DNA from: Pontixanthobacter aestiaquae
Lineage (GTDB): Bacteria > Pseudomonadota > Alphaproteobacteria > Sphingomonadales > Sphingomonadaceae
Direction of reading: 5' to 3'
DNA: 64,000 bases
Assembly (NCBI RefSeq): GCF_009827455.1
Contig: NZ_WTYZ01000001.1
Location: 1,683,001-1,747,000, forward strand
The notes beneath the pieces were generated by a model. The model searched no databases, was not told the DNA's origin, and saw only the letters and a list, made by a program, of their open reading frames with translations. This document shows, in pieces, positions 52,929 to 63,613 of this stretch. Numbering within the stretch: the first letter of the stretch is position 1; every line of letters starts with the position of its first letter. A program made the position numbers and the translations under genes.

Positions 52929-54275
52929 ATGTCCGACTATGATTTCGATCTCTTCACTATCGGTGCCGGTTCGGGCGGCGTGCGCGCCTCCCGCGTGGCC
53001 TCTGCACATGGCGCTAAGGTTGCCGTTGCTGAGGAGCATCGCGTCGGCGGCACCTGCGTCATTCGCGGCTGTGTGCCCAAGAAAATGCTCGTTTACGGCG
53101 CGCATTTTGCGGAAGATTTGGAAGACGCCAAGCAGTTCGGATGGGATTTGGAAGAGCCGACCTTTGACTGGATCCGCCTGCGCGATACAGTGCTCGGCGA
53201 TGTGGACCGGCTGAACGGTCTCTACACCGAGACGCTCGAAAACCACAATGTCACAATCTTCCACGAACGCGCAGAGATCACTGGTCCGCACGAACTGACG
53301 CTCGCCAGCGGTAAGGTCGTAACGGCGAAATACATTTTGATTGCAACCGGCGCAGAGCCCGCGGTACTCGATTTCCCGGGCAGCGATCTGGCAATTACAT
53401 CGAACGAAGCATTCCATTTGGACGAAATGCCAAAGCGCGTCATGATTGCTGGCGGCGGTTACATTGCCAACGAGTTTGCGGGTATTTTCAACGAATTCGG
53501 CAGCAAGGTTTGCCTCGTCAATCGCGGCGATGTTTTGCTGCGCAGTTACGATGACGGGCTGAGTGACCGCCTGCTGAAAATCAGTATGATGAAGGGGATT
53601 AATTTTCACTTCAACACGACGTTCAAAAGCATCACGAAGAACGATGATGGCTCGCTGCATGTCGAGCTGAATGGTTCCGATGATATGGATGTCGATGTTG
53701 TGATGTTCGCGACTGGCCGGAACCCTAATGTGAAAGGGCTTGGCCTGGAAGCTGTAGGCGTGGAGCAAGGCAAGATCGGCGAAATCCTGGTCGATGAATA
53801 TTCGAAAACCAATGTCGATCACATCTATGCCGTGGGCGATGTGACCAACCGCGTTCAGCTAACTCCCGTGGCCATTCGCGAAGGGCAGGCCTTTGCCGAC
53901 ACTGTGTTCAACGACGATCCGAAAACGGTCAGCTACGACTACATCCCCAGCGCAGTGTTCAGCCACCCGCCAATCGCCGCGGTTGGTATGACCGAAGGCG
54001 AAGCGCGCAACAGTCTGGGCAATATTAAAGTGTTCCAGTCAGACTTCCGCCCGATGAAGAATGTTGTCGCCGGCCGAAACGAGCGCGGGCTCTACAAGAT
54101 GATTGTCGATGCGGCGACGGACAAAGTGGTTGGTATCCATATGATCGGCCCAGAATCTGCCGAAATTATGCAAGGGTTTGCCGTGGCCGTGAAAGCGGGT
54201 CTTACGAAAGCAGACTTCGATGCTACAGTCGCGATCCACCCGTCGATGGCAGAAGAACTGGTGCTGCTGAAGTAA
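52929..54275 (+). CDS. gor: Glutathione-disulfide reductase
   Basis: A 448-residue FAD/NADPH enzyme keeping glutathione reduced. The redox-active cysteines are Cys43 and Cys48 in GGTCVIRGCVPKK; IGAGSGGVRASRVA binds FAD, MIAGGGYIANEFAG binds NADPH, and a C-terminal His (IHPSMAEELV) completes the active site. Ribosome-binding site GGGGAAT lies upstream. Followed closely by an SDR gene in the same direction. Confidence 0.95.
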   Translation: MSDYDFDLFTIGAGSGGVRASRVASAHGAKVAVAEEHRVGGTCVIRGCVPKKMLVYGAHFAEDLEDAKQFGWDLEEPTFDWIRLRDTVLGDVDRLNGLYTETLENHNVTIFHERAEITGPHELTLASGKVVTAKYILIATGAEPAVLDFPGSDLAITSNEAFHLDEMPKRVMIAGGGYIANEFAGIFNEFGSKVCLVNRGDVLLRSYDDGLSDRLLKISMMKGINFHFNTTFKSITKNDDGSLHVELNGSDDMDVDVVMFATGRNPNVKGLGLEAVGVEQGKIGEILVDEYSKTNVDHIYAVGDVTNRVQLTPVAIREGQAFADTVFNDDPKTVSYDYIPSAVFSHPPIAAVGMTEGEARNSLGNIKVFQSDFRPMKNVVAGRNERGLYKMIVDAATDKVVGIHMIGPESAEIMQGFAVAVKAGLTKADFDATVAIHPSMAEELVLLK

Positions 54276-54286
54276 GGAACGAACTG

Positions 54287-55009
54287 ATGGAGCTTGCTGA
54301 GAAGATCGTCCTCCTAACCGGAGGAAGCGCCGGAATTGGCCGCGAAATGGCATGGCAACTCAAAGCCAAAGGTGCCGTAGTTGTGGTCACTGGCCGCAAT
54401 GAGCAGCGTCTGGCGGCGATGCGCAAGGACGGCTTCGTTGCGGTTGCGGCGGACCTATCGCACGCAGCCGGTGTCGATGCACTGCTCGATGTTTGGGGGG
54501 ATCGCGAGCTCGATATTCTGATCAACAATGCGGGGCAGGGCGTCGATCATGATTTTCGCGAGCATACGCCGGATCCGGATGCTGCGGATGATTGCATTTA
54601 CGCCAATCTCAATGCGCCGATCCGTTTGATTACGGCTCTGCTTCCGCGTCTGCACAAGCGGCCCGAGGCGGCGATCATCAATGTCACCAGCGGACTGGCG
54701 ATTGCGCCGAATGCGGGCAGTCCCGTCTATTGCGCGACCAAGGCAGCTCTGCGCAGTTACACGCAGGCGCTGCGCGCGCAGGTGGGCGGCGTGAACTTCA
54801 ATATCATCGAGGCGCTTCCGCCGGTCGTGGACACACAGATGACTGCTGGACGCAAGAACAAGAAGATGCCCGCCGACGAGTGCGCGCGGCAGATTTTGTC
54901 CGCGCTAGAGAATGACAAACCCGAAGCCAATGTCGGCATGGTGAAGGTTCTGAAGCGGATACATTCTGTATCACCGGCCGCGGCGCGGAAATTTATGCTG
55001 CGATTTTAG
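54287..55009 (+). CDS. SDR family oxidoreductase
   Basis: 240 residues, classical short-chain dehydrogenase. NAD(P) motif TGGSAGIGREMA (about 11-22), NNAGQG (about 80-85), catalytic Ser135, Tyr148 and Lys152 in INVTSG and VYCATKAAL. AAGGA precedes the ATG, and it starts 11 bases after gor, so probably co-transcribed. Substrate unknown; DltE-like dehydrogenases are close in pattern. Confidence 0.9.
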   Translation: MELAEKIVLLTGGSAGIGREMAWQLKAKGAVVVVTGRNEQRLAAMRKDGFVAVAADLSHAAGVDALLDVWGDRELDILINNAGQGVDHDFREHTPDPDAADDCIYANLNAPIRLITALLPRLHKRPEAAIINVTSGLAIAPNAGSPVYCATKAALRSYTQALRAQVGGVNFNIIEALPPVVDTQMTAGRKNKKMPADECARQILSALENDKPEANVGMVKVLKRIHSVSPAAARKFMLRF

Positions 55010-55088
55010 CGCGCCCTTTGCCTCTGTCTGTTGACGCTCGCCATGCGCACTCGCTAGGCAATTTGTTCTAGTTTTCAGGGGACTTCAT

Positions 55089-56621
55089 TTGTCAGCCAAT
55101 ATCGCCGAATTAGAACGCCGCCGTGAGGCCGCCCGGATGGGCGGCGGCCAGAAGCGGATCGATGCGCAGCATAGCAAGGGCAAGCTGACCGCGCGCGAAA
55201 GGCTCGATGTGTTGCTCGACGAAGGCAGCTTCGAAGAACTCGACATGTTTGTCGAACATGACTGCGTCGATTTCGGCATGGCCGAGCAGAAGATACCCGG
55301 CGACGGCGTGGTCACCGGCAGCGGCACGATCAACGGGCGGCTGGTCTATGTGTACAGCCAGGACTTCACCGTGTTCGGCGGCTCGCTGTCCAAACGCCAT
55401 GCGGAGAAAATCTGCAAGGTGATGGAAACCGCCATGAAGAATGGCGCGCCTGTCATCGGCCTCAACGACAGCGGCGGCGCGCGGATCCAGGAGGGCGTGG
55501 CCAGCCTCGGCGGCTATGCCGATGTGTTCCAGCGCAATGTGCTCGCCAGCGGGGTTGTCCCGCAAATCAGCCTGATCATGGGGCCGTGCGCGGGCGGTGC
55601 GGTGTACTCGCCCGCGATGACCGACTTCATCTTTATGGTGAAGGACAGTTCTTACATGTTCGTCACCGGACCGGACGTGGTTAAGACCGTGACCAATGAA
55701 GTCGTGACACAGGAAGAACTGGGCGGCGCGGTAACGCACACCACCAAGACTAGCGTGGCCGATTTGGCGTTCGAGAATGACATCGAGACGCTGCTCGCGA
55801 CGCGCGATTTCTTCGACTACCTGCCCCTGTCGAACCGGGAGGAAGTGCCCGAGCGCCCCACCGCCGATCCGTTCGACCGTGAGGAAGCGAGCCTAGACAC
55901 GCTGATCCCCGACAATGCCAACCAGCCTTACGATATGCACGAAGTCATCCGTAAAACGCTGGACGAGGGCGATTTCTTCGAAATCCAGCCAGCCCATGCG
56001 GGCAACATATTGTGCGGCTTTGGCCGGATCGAAGGCCGCACTGTGGGCGTGGTCGCGAACCAGCCGATGGTACTTGCGGGTGTGCTTGATATCAACGCCT
56101 CGAAGAAAGCCGCACGCTTCGTGCGCTTCTGCGATGCGTTCGAAATTCCGATCCTGACCTTCGTCGATGTCCCCGGCTTCCTGCCCGGCACAGCGCAGGA
56201 GCATAACGGCATCATCAAACACGGCGCGAAATTGCTTTTCGCCTATGCCGAGGCCACCGTGCCCAAGATCACCGTAATCACCCGCAAAGCCTACGGCGGC
56301 GCGTATGATGTGATGGCGTCCAAGCATCTGCGCGGCGACCTCAACTACGCCTGGCCAACCGCCGAAATCGCGGTGATGGGCGCGAAAGGTGCAGTGGAGA
56401 TTATCTTCCGCCAGGACCGCAACGACCCGGACAAAATCGCCGAGAAGACCAAGGAATACGAAGACCGCTTCGCCAACCCCTTCGTAGCGGCACAGCGCGG
56501 CTATATCGACAATGTGATCTACCCGCACTCGACGCGGAGGCGGATTGCGTTGGGGTTACGCAAGCTGCGGAACAAGCAGCTTGAGAACCCGTGGAAGAAG
56601 CATGATAATATACCGTTGTGA
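55089..56621 (+). CDS. pccB: Propionyl-CoA carboxylase beta subunit
   Basis: A 510-residue biotin-dependent carboxyltransferase subunit that transfers CO2 from biotin to propionyl-CoA to make methylmalonyl-CoA. Two crotonase-fold halves are visible: [16 protein letters not shown] with SGGARIQEG, and [22 protein letters not shown] with [16 protein letters not shown]. The start is TTG 55089 with AGGGGAC upstream. The alpha subunit with biotin carboxylase is not in the window. Followed by the mce-scpA cluster. Confidence 0.94.
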   Translation: MSANIAELERRREAARMGGGQKRIDAQHSKGKLTARERLDVLLDEGSFEELDMFVEHDCVDFGMAEQKIPGDGVVTGSGTINGRLVYVYSQDFTVFGGSLSKRHAEKICKVMETAMKNGAPVIGLNDSGGARIQEGVASLGGYADVFQRNVLASGVVPQISLIMGPCAGGAVYSPAMTDFIFMVKDSSYMFVTGPDVVKTVTNEVVTQEELGGAVTHTTKTSVADLAFENDIETLLATRDFFDYLPLSNREEVPERPTADPFDREEASLDTLIPDNANQPYDMHEVIRKTLDEGDFFEIQPAHAGNILCGFGRIEGRTVGVVANQPMVLAGVLDINASKKAARFVRFCDAFEIPILTFVDVPGFLPGTAQEHNGIIKHGAKLLFAYAEATVPKITVITRKAYGGAYDVMASKHLRGDLNYAWPTAEIAVMGAKGAVEIIFRQDRNDPDKIAEKTKEYEDRFANPFVAAQRGYIDNVIYPHSTRRRIALGLRKLRNKQLENPWKKHDNIPL

Positions 56622-56627
56622 GCTAAC

Positions 56628-57266
56628 GTGATGGCAGAAACACTCTTATACGGTGGTCTCATTGTCCTGTTATGCGCAGTAGTGTTCGCTGTGCTTCGTC
56701 CAGTTTTTGCGCAGATTTCGCGCGAAGGATCGTCTAAAGTCGAGTCCGATATAACGATGCCTGATTTTCGACCACGTGATGGCTCAGGGCGAATTTCGAA
56801 GAAGTTGCCTACTGAGCGTATCTCGGTCAACCGACCGCATCCATCCCACAAATATCGCGAAGATATCGCGGTCAAGCTCCAAACGCACGGCGGGGCGTTC
56901 TCAAAACTAGATTTGCCAGAACAGAATTTTTGGCTGGCTTATTGCTTCGATGACCACCTTCAAGCGGAGGGCTTGAGCAAATTTTTGAAGGCATTTCCTT
57001 CAATCGATATGTGGACGCAAACCAGAGACGCGCTCTATATCGTCAGGGCCGATGAATATTATTCAGTATTTTCGACCTTTCTGGAGTGCGATGGGCCGGA
57101 AGCAGCAAAAGCACTTGATGAGGGACGGTTGTCAGAATTCAAATATTCGACTGATTGGGATGCACAGTTACTCGGATCTACAACCGATTCGACTGAAACA
57201 GGAAAGTCAGGTTACATGGAACGGCGCTTAGATTTTTACTGCGATGATGGCGATGGGAATGAGTAG
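56628..57266 (+). CDS. Hypothetical membrane-anchored protein inside the propionate cluster
   Basis: 212 residues with one N-terminal membrane helix (LLYGGLIVLLCAVVFAVLRPVF). The rest is soluble and unrecognised: FWLAYCFDDHLQAEGLSKF looks helical. Start GTG 56628 or ATG 56631, four bases after pccB and abutting mce, so co-translated. AT-richer by eye than pccB and mce, so it may have been inserted in the cluster. No role known. Confidence 0.6.
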   Translation: MMAETLLYGGLIVLLCAVVFAVLRPVFAQISREGSSKVESDITMPDFRPRDGSGRISKKLPTERISVNRPHPSHKYREDIAVKLQTHGGAFSKLDLPEQNFWLAYCFDDHLQAEGLSKFLKAFPSIDMWTQTRDALYIVRADEYYSVFSTFLECDGPEAAKALDEGRLSEFKYSTDWDAQLLGSTTDSTETGKSGYMERRLDFYCDDGDGNE

Positions 57267-57716
57267 ATGAAACTAGGTCGCCTCAATCATATCGGCGTTG
57301 CAACGCCGTCCATCGACGAATCGATCCGCTATTACCGCGATGTCATGGGCGCAACTTCGTTCCACACGCCCTTCGATCTTGAGGCGCAGGGTGTGAAGGT
57401 CTGCTTTGTCGACACACCGGGCGAGAATGGTACGCACGGCACACAGATCGAGCTGATCGAGCCGCTCGGCCCGGACAGCCCGATCGCCAAATTCCTCGCC
57501 AATAACCCGCTGGGCGGTCAGCATCACGTGTGCTTCGAGGTTGAGGATATTGCGGAGGCGCGGACATGGTTTGAAGGGCAGTGTAAACGTATCCTTGGCC
57601 CAACGCGGATCGGGGCGCATGGCACGCCGATCTTCTTCCTGCATCCCAAGGACATGATGGGCCAGCTGACCGAGATCATGGAGACGCCCGAAGAGGGCAC
57701 CCATTGGTCGAACTAA
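57267..57716 (+). CDS. mce: Methylmalonyl-CoA epimerase
   Basis: A 149-residue VOC-family metalloenzyme that interconverts (S)- and (R)-methylmalonyl-CoA. Two betaalphabetabetabeta repeats supply metal ligands, with NHIGVATPSIDESIRYYRDVMG at the start, QIELIEPLGPDSPI and HHVCFEVEDI in the middle, and LTEIMET at the end. It starts at the base after the previous stop. Links pccB to scpA in propionate catabolism. Confidence 0.94.
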   Translation: MKLGRLNHIGVATPSIDESIRYYRDVMGATSFHTPFDLEAQGVKVCFVDTPGENGTHGTQIELIEPLGPDSPIAKFLANNPLGGQHHVCFEVEDIAEARTWFEGQCKRILGPTRIGAHGTPIFFLHPKDMMGQLTEIMETPEEGTHWSN

Positions 57717-57817
57717 TCAAGCGGACGCAGCGCGCCGTAGCGGACTTGCTAATCCGCCCCGCTGGCCGCTAGGTCCGTCGCAAATCGAACCCCATTCCTA
57801 CGCAGGGAGAGAGCCGC

Positions 57818-58603
57818 GTGAGTTACGAGCATATCAAGGTTGAGCGGGAAGGCCCGCTGATGATTATCACGCTAAACCGTCCCGAGCGGCTCAACGCGAT
57901 GGCACCGGCGATGGCGGACGAGATTGGCAACGCTTTCTACGATCTGGATGCCGGTGAGAATGGGGCGCGCGCGGTGCTGATCACCGGCGAGGGCAAGGGC
58001 TTTTGCTCGGGCGCGGATTTGTCGGCACGCTCCAGTGATTCCAAAGGTGGCAGCCATCAGGCGCTGCAAAACCACTATAACCCGGCGATCAACCAAGTGC
58101 TGCGCGCACCGGTTCCGGTGATCTGCGCGGTCAATGGCCCTGCAGCGGGCGTCGGTTGCTCGTTGGCACTGGCAGCGGACTTCACCATCGCTAGCAAGTC
58201 GGCTTATTTCCTGCAGGCCTTCGTCAATATCGGGCTTGTGCCCGATGGCGGCTCGACTTGGCTGCTGGTCCGCGCAATTGGCCGCGCTCGGGCAACGCGG
58301 ATGATGATGCTGGGCGAGAAAATCGGCAGTGAGCAGGCCGAGGAATGGGGCTTGATTTATAAAGCTGTTGAACCGGACGCGCTAATGGATGAAGCGCGCG
58401 CTTTGGCTGAAAAGCTTGCGAACGGGCCGACACTTGCGCTCCGTACGATGAAAGAGAACATCAACATTGCACTCGACGGGACATTGCCGGAAGTGTTCGT
58501 GAATGAGGCCGAAGGACAACGTCTTGCTGGTGCGAGTGCAGATGCGATGGAGGGCGGCATGGCCTTCCTGCAAAAACGCAAGGCTGAATTTAAGGGTAAG
58601 TAA
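57818..58603 (+). CDS. Enoyl-CoA hydratase/isomerase family protein
   Basis: 261 residues, crotonase fold. Oxyanion motif GKGFCSGADLS near residue 60, NGPAAGVGCSLALAADF near residue 105 and GLVPDGGSTWLLVRAIG near 140. Start GTG 57818 with GGGAGAGAGCCGC upstream. Placed between mce and scpA; may handle an acyl-CoA linked to propionate or branched-chain degradation. The exact substrate is not readable. Confidence 0.9.
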   Translation: MSYEHIKVEREGPLMIITLNRPERLNAMAPAMADEIGNAFYDLDAGENGARAVLITGEGKGFCSGADLSARSSDSKGGSHQALQNHYNPAINQVLRAPVPVICAVNGPAAGVGCSLALAADFTIASKSAYFLQAFVNIGLVPDGGSTWLLVRAIGRARATRMMMLGEKIGSEQAEEWGLIYKAVEPDALMDEARALAEKLANGPTLALRTMKENINIALDGTLPEVFVNEAEGQRLAGASADAMEGGMAFLQKRKAEFKGK

Positions 58604-58620
58604 GCCACCACCTCAAAATC

Positions 58621-58711
58621 CGTTTGTGCTGAGCTTGTCGAAGCGCTGCATTTTCTTCTAGCGATACGCAGAAAGTGAAGTGCAACCCTTCGACAAGCTC
58701 AGGGCGAATGG
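58621..58711. repeat. Palindromic repeat with TTCGACAAGCTCAG arms
   Basis: Arms TGCTGAGCTTGTCGAAG (58627-58643) and CTTCGACAAGCTCAGGGC (58688-58705) are near-perfect inverse copies. The right arm reads in frame into scpA as PFDKLRANG, a common false N-terminal extension. Confidence 0.85.
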
Positions 58712-58724
58712 GTATTGGGAGCCT

Positions 58725-60872
58725 ATGACTGACAAACCGACCGTTTCCGACTGGAATGACCTCGCGGACAAGGAGTCCAAGGGCCGCGATCTCTCGACCG
58801 AGATGCCCGAGGGATTCGCTGTAAAGCCGCTCTACACCGAAGCCGATTCGGCCGATCCCGGCTTGCCAGGTTTCGCTCCATTCACGCGCGGGGTGAAAGC
58901 GACGATGTATGCGGGCCGTCCGTGGACGATCCGGCAGTATGCGGGATTTTCAACCGCAGAAGAATCGAACGCATTCTACCGTCGCAATCTGGCGGCTGGT
59001 CAGAAGGGCCTGTCGGTCGCTTTCGACCTCGCCACCCATCGCGGTTACGATTCCGATCACCCGCGGGTGGTCGGCGATGTCGGCATGGCGGGCGTCGCGA
59101 TTGATACGGTCGAGGATATGCAGATCCTGTTCGACCAGATCCCGCTCGACACGATGTCGGTCAGCATGACCATGAACGGCGCGGTCATTCCGGTGCTGGC
59201 GTTCTATATCGTAGCGGGCGAGGAGCAGGGCGTTTCGACCGAGCAACTCAGCGGCACGATCCAGAACGACATTCTCAAAGAATTTATGGTCCGTAATACC
59301 TATATCTATCCACCTGCGCCGAGCATGCGGATCGTGTCGGACATTATCGGATATACCTCGGCCAATATGCCGAGATTTAATAGTATTTCGATCAGCGGCT
59401 ATCACATGCATGAGGCCGGCGCGACGGCGGTGCAAGAGCTCGCTTTCACCATCGCCGACGGCAAGGAATATGTGAAAAGCGCGATGGCGACCGGGCTCGA
59501 TATCGATGCCTTTGCGGGGCGCCTGAGCTTCTTTTTCGGAATCGGCATGAACTTCTTCATGGAGATCGCCAAACTGCGCGCTGCGCGGACCCTGTGGTAC
59601 AAAGTTATGGACGATCTGGGCGCGCAATCCGAGCGCTCCAAGATGCTGCGGACGCACTGCCAGACGTCAGGTGTGAGCCTTCAGGAGCAAGACCCGTACA
59701 ACAACGTCATCCGGACCACGGTAGAGGCAATGGCGGCAACGCTTGGCGGTACACAGTCGCTCCACACCAACGCGCTCGATGAAGCCATTGCGCTGCCGAC
59801 CGATTTCAGCGCCCGTATCGCGCGTAACACGCAATTGGTTCTGCAGGAAGAAACCGGCATCACCAATGTCGTCGATCCGCTCGGCGGCAGCTATTATATT
59901 GAGGCGCTGACTGCGAAACTGGTCGAGGAAGCCGAAGTGCTGATGGCCGAAGTCGATAGCCTTGGCGGAATGACCAAAGCGGTCGATAGCGGAATGCCCA
60001 AACAGCGGATCGAACAAGCGGCCGCCGCCAAGCAAACGCGCGTCGATAAAGGCGAGGACGTCATCATCGGCGTCAACAAATACCGCCGTGAAACAGAAGA
60101 CCATCTTGAAACGCTCGAAGTCGATAATCACAAGGTTCGCGAAGGTCAGATCACGCGGCTGAAGAAGAACCGTGAGGGCCGTGACGAGGCAGCGTGTCAG
60201 GCGGCGCTCGCGGCGCTCACCGAAGGTGCAAAGGGTGATGGCAATCTGTTGGCGTTAGCGGTGGAGGCCGCGCGGCAACGCGCTTCCCTCGGCGAGATAT
60301 CGAAGGCAATGGAGGACGTGTTCGGCCGATACGACACCACGCCGAAGCCGGTGAAGGGCGTCTACAAAACAGCCTATGAATTCGACAAACGCTGGGCGCA
60401 GGTTCTGGAAGGCGTGCAATCGGTCGAGAAACGCCTTGGCCGCAAACCAAAGATCATGGTGGCGAAAATGGGGCAGGATGGCCACGATCGCGGCGCGAAT
60501 GTGATCGCGAGCGCTTTCACCGATATGGGGTTTGAAGTTGTCTCCGGACCGCTGTTCCAGACCCCCGATGAGACAATGAAAATGGCTATCGAGAATGAAG
60601 TCGACGCGATCGGCGCAAGCTCGCTCGCGGCGGGGCACAAGACGCTGATCCCCGAACTGATCGACTTGCTCAAAGGCGCAGGCCGCGGCGATATCAAAGT
60701 CGTCGCGGGCGGGGTGATCCCGCCGCAAGACTATGACTTTCTTCGCGAGGCAGGGGTGCAGGGCATCTACGGTCCCGGCAGCAACGTGGTCGAATGTGGT
60801 GCCGACATGCTGCGCCTGCTGGGCCACAATATGCCGCCTGCGGGTGAGGAGTTGGACGAGGCGGCGGAGTGA
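58725..60872 (+). CDS. scpA: Methylmalonyl-CoA mutase
   Basis: A 715-residue adenosylcobalamin enzyme converting (R)-methylmalonyl-CoA to succinyl-CoA. The N-terminal TIM-barrel has [17 protein letters not shown] and [34 protein letters not shown]. The C-terminal B12 domain near residues 580-700 has [14 protein letters not shown], i.e. the D-x-H-x2-G base-off motif. ATG 58725 ([13 protein letters not shown]) was chosen; the GTG 58680 start only reads a repeat arm. Ends in a GTGA overlap with a small lipoprotein gene. Confidence 0.96.
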   Translation: MTDKPTVSDWNDLADKESKGRDLSTEMPEGFAVKPLYTEADSADPGLPGFAPFTRGVKATMYAGRPWTIRQYAGFSTAEESNAFYRRNLAAGQKGLSVAFDLATHRGYDSDHPRVVGDVGMAGVAIDTVEDMQILFDQIPLDTMSVSMTMNGAVIPVLAFYIVAGEEQGVSTEQLSGTIQNDILKEFMVRNTYIYPPAPSMRIVSDIIGYTSANMPRFNSISISGYHMHEAGATAVQELAFTIADGKEYVKSAMATGLDIDAFAGRLSFFFGIGMNFFMEIAKLRAARTLWYKVMDDLGAQSERSKMLRTHCQTSGVSLQEQDPYNNVIRTTVEAMAATLGGTQSLHTNALDEAIALPTDFSARIARNTQLVLQEETGITNVVDPLGGSYYIEALTAKLVEEAEVLMAEVDSLGGMTKAVDSGMPKQRIEQAAAAKQTRVDKGEDVIIGVNKYRRETEDHLETLEVDNHKVREGQITRLKKNREGRDEAACQAALAALTEGAKGDGNLLALAVEAARQRASLGEISKAMEDVFGRYDTTPKPVKGVYKTAYEFDKRWAQVLEGVQSVEKRLGRKPKIMVAKMGQDGHDRGANVIASAFTDMGFEVVSGPLFQTPDETMKMAIENEVDAIGASSLAAGHKTLIPELIDLLKGAGRGDIKVVAGGVIPPQDYDFLREAGVQGIYGPGSNVVECGADMLRLLGHNMPPAGEELDEAAE

Positions 60873-61150
60873 AGCGGCTTGCCAGTTTGGCATTGGCGCT
60901 TTCGCTATTCGGATGCTCCGAGCCCGATGTTTGGGAAGGTTGGGTATACCCGAGTGGCTCGAATCTGCTCGTTGATATTCCCATTGGAGAATTTGACACT
61001 CTTGAGCAATGCAGAGACGCAGCTTTGGCTCAACTTGAGATTTCCAGAATCGTAGTAGATGGTAAGCCAGTAGCGGGTGACTATGAGTGTGGTTTGAATT
61101 GCAGGCCCGCAAGGAGCGGCCTGAATATCTGTGAAGCTACGGAGCGTTAA
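60869..61150 (+). CDS. Small lipoprotein of unknown function
   Basis: 93 residues with a lipobox (LALSLFGC, lipidated Cys after about 15 residues), so probably an inner- or outer-membrane lipoprotein. The mature part holds three more cysteines ([19 protein letters not shown]) and could form disulfides. The GTG start overlaps scpA's stop and bioB follows five bases later. Not part of propionate catabolism by any known role, and AT-richer by eye than its neighbours. Confidence 0.65.
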   Translation: MKRLASLALALSLFGCSEPDVWEGWVYPSGSNLLVDIPIGEFDTLEQCRDAALAQLEISRIVVDGKPVAGDYECGLNCRPARSGLNICEATER

Positions 61151-61155
61151 TACGA

Positions 61156-62199
61156 ATGACCCAAATCCGCACTGACTGGACCCGCGACGAAATCGCGACC
61201 CTCTTCAACCTTCCCTTCACCGAACTGCTTTTCCAAGGGGCTTCGGTCCACCGCGAGAACCACCCGCCGGATCAGGTGCAGCTTTGCACGCTCCTCTCGA
61301 TCAAGACCGGCGGTTGTCCTGAGGATTGCGGCTATTGCTCGCAGTCGGTGAAGGCGGATAGCGGCGTCGAGGCGACCAAGCTGATGGATGTGCAGGCGGT
61401 GCTGCAATCGGCGGCGCAGGCAAAGGATCATGGCAGCCAGCGCTTCTGCATGGGCGCGGCGTGGCGTAACCCCAAAGATCGCGACATGCCCGCGATTGTC
61501 GAGATCGTGAAAGGCGTGCGCGAGATGGGCCTCGAAACCTGCATGACGTTGGGTATGCTCTCGCCAAAACAGGCGAGTATGCTCGCCGAAGCGGGGCTCG
61601 ATTATTACAACCATAATATCGACAGCAGCCCTGAATATTACGAGCGTGTGATCAGCACGCGCAAATTTGAAGAGCGGATCGAAACGCTCGATCACGTGCG
61701 CAAGTCGGGCATCAATGTTTGCAGCGGCGGGATCGTAGGCATGGGTGAAACGCGCGAGGATCGCGTTGGCTTTGTCCATACTCTGGCTACTCTTGAGGCG
61801 CATCCGGAGAGCGTTCCCGTGAATGCGCTGGTGCCGGTCAAGGGCACAGTGCTCGGCGATATGCTGCATGACACGCCGCTGGCGAAAATTGACGATATCG
61901 AATTTGTTCGCACCGTTGCGGTCGCCCGGATCACCATGCCAATGAGCATGGTACGCCTTTCGGCGGGCCGTGAAAGCATGAGCGATGCAACGCAGGCCTT
62001 GTGCTTTCTGGCAGGTGCGAACTCGATCTTCACAGGCGACAAATTGTTGACTGCTCCCAATGCGGGCGATGATACCGATGCGGCTCTGTTCGAACGGCTC
62101 GGGATGACTGCGCTTCAGGGTGAGGAGCCTCTGAGAAAAGAGGTGCGGGCTTGCGGCGGTCAGGCGGCGAGTATGCGGCTGGCCGAGCCCGCGAAGTAA
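61156..62199 (+). CDS. bioB: Biotin synthase
   Basis: A 347-residue radical-SAM enzyme inserting sulfur into dethiobiotin. The [4Fe-4S] cluster cysteines are Cys54, Cys58 and Cys61 in [13 protein letters not shown], with [15 protein letters not shown] and [19 protein letters not shown] segments further on. ATG 61156 lies five bases after the lipoprotein gene. Its link to pccB makes sense because propionyl-CoA carboxylase needs biotin. Confidence 0.97.
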   Translation: MTQIRTDWTRDEIATLFNLPFTELLFQGASVHRENHPPDQVQLCTLLSIKTGGCPEDCGYCSQSVKADSGVEATKLMDVQAVLQSAAQAKDHGSQRFCMGAAWRNPKDRDMPAIVEIVKGVREMGLETCMTLGMLSPKQASMLAEAGLDYYNHNIDSSPEYYERVISTRKFEERIETLDHVRKSGINVCSGGIVGMGETREDRVGFVHTLATLEAHPESVPVNALVPVKGTVLGDMLHDTPLAKIDDIEFVRTVAVARITMPMSMVRLSAGRESMSDATQALCFLAGANSIFTGDKLLTAPNAGDDTDAALFERLGMTALQGEEPLRKEVRACGGQAASMRLAEPAK

Positions 62200-62335
62200 C
62201 GCGTTTTGCAACTGCGCCAAAGTGACTTGGGTCAGTTATGGAAATTCTACCAAGCTGGTGCGACGATAGGCGTGGCGCAAATGCGGGCAGCGCTGTAGCT
62301 TCCGGTCAAATCAAAATCGCGGGAGCCTCCGAACC

Positions 62336-63613
62336 ATGACCGACCAAAAGATTGAAACGCTAGCCATCCATGCCGGTTGTGAGCCCGACCCCACAACCAA
62401 CGCGCGGGTTACGCCGATCTATCAGACATCATCCTATGTGTTTGACGATGTTGACCATGCATCGCGGCTGTTCAATCTTGAAGAGTTCGGGAACATCTAC
62501 ACCCGCATCATGAACCCGACCAATGCGGCGCTCGAAGGCAAGATCGCGGCCATGGAAGGCGGAATAGGCGCGCTGGCAGTTGCATCGGGCCATGCCGCGC
62601 AGTTAATTGTGTTCCACACACTTATGGAGCCGGGCTGCGAGATTGTTGCGGCGAAGAAGCTTTATGGCGGCTCGCTCAACCAGCTGGCGCACAGTTTCAA
62701 GAAAATGGGTTGGCATACGAACTTTGTGGACGCTGACGATCCTGCCAATGTAGCCGCAGCGATTACCGACAAGACACGCGCGGTATTTATCGAAAGCCTC
62801 GCGAATCCGGGAGGCGTTGTGCAGGATATCGAGGCCCTTGCGAAAGTGGCCCATAATGCAGGCGTTCCGCTGGTAGTGGACAACACTATGGCCAGCCCGA
62901 TCTTATGTCGTCCGATTGAATATGGCGCGGATATCGTGGTGGAATCGACCACCAAATTCCTGAATGGTCACGGAAACTCGGTTGGCGGAGTGATAATTGA
63001 TTCCGGCAAATTCGATTGGACCGCCAGCGACAAGTTCCCCGAAATGAGCCAACCCAACGCATCCTATCACGGCGCGGTTCTCAGCGATGCTGTGGGTGAG
63101 ATGGCGTTCATCATCGCTTGCCGCGTTCTGGCCTTAAGGGACCTCGGCCCGGCTATGGCACCGATGAATGCGTTTCTGACGCTGACCGGCATGGAGACAT
63201 TGGCTCTGCGGATGGAACGGCATTGCAGCAATGCGCTGGCGGTTGCCACATGGTTGCAGGAGCATGAGAAGGTTGCATGGGTCGGTTACGCGGGATTGCC
63301 CGATAGTCCTTATAATGCACTCGCGAACAAATATCTCGGTGGCCGAGCAGGCGCAGTGTTCACTTTCGGATTGAAAGGCGGATATGATGCAGGTGTGAAG
63401 CTGGTTTCCAGTGTCGATCTGTTCAGCCACTTGGCGAATATCGGTGACACACGTTCGCTCATCATCCATCCGGCTTCGACAACGCACAGTCAGTTGAGTG
63501 AAGCGGAGCTGGTGAGTGCGGGCGCCGGCCCGGATGTTGTCCGCTTATCTGTGGGGATCGAGCATGTTGACGACATCATCGCTGATCTGGAACAGGCCTT
63601 GACGAAAATCTGA
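62336..63613 (+). CDS. metY: O-acetylhomoserine sulfhydrylase (Cys/Met metabolism PLP enzyme)
   Basis: A 425-residue PLP enzyme of the gamma-family that makes homocysteine from O-acetylhomoserine and sulfide. The PLP lysine is Lys207 in VVESTTKFLNGHG, preceded by VDNTMASPILCRP, and TRIMNPTNAALEGKIAAMEGG is the dimer/substrate loop. The C-terminal DTRSLIIHPASTTHSQL is also typical. 136 bases of leader precede it; I see no recognisable SAM riboswitch. Cystathionine gamma-lyase-like names would be the alternative. Confidence 0.92.
   Translation: MTDQKIETLAIHAGCEPDPTTNARVTPIYQTSSYVFDDVDHASRLFNLEEFGNIYTRIMNPTNAALEGKIAAMEGGIGALAVASGHAAQLIVFHTLMEPGCEIVAAKKLYGGSLNQLAHSFKKMGWHTNFVDADDPANVAAAITDKTRAVFIESLANPGGVVQDIEALAKVAHNAGVPLVVDNTMASPILCRPIEYGADIVVESTTKFLNGHGNSVGGVIIDSGKFDWTASDKFPEMSQPNASYHGAVLSDAVGEMAFIIACRVLALRDLGPAMAPMNAFLTLTGMETLALRMERHCSNALAVATWLQEHEKVAWVGYAGLPDSPYNALANKYLGGRAGAVFTFGLKGGYDAGVKLVSSVDLFSHLANIGDTRSLIIHPASTTHSQLSEAELVSAGAGPDVVRLSVGIEHVDDIIADLEQALTKI

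Noticed and set aside
57717..57817. tRNA-like stretch (GCGGAC...TCCGC and AATCGAACCCC)
   Set aside because: The T-arm-like part is in the wrong orientation relative to the anticodon-like stem, so no cloverleaf forms.
58680..58724. Longer scpA start at GTG 58680 ([11 protein letters not shown]...)
   Set aside because: The extra residues are encoded by the right arm of a palindromic repeat, a well-known false extension. ATG 58725 fits the family.
62200..62335. Possible SAM-type riboswitch before metY
   Set aside because: I could not match a SAM-II or SAM/SAH consensus. A covariance-model search would settle it.
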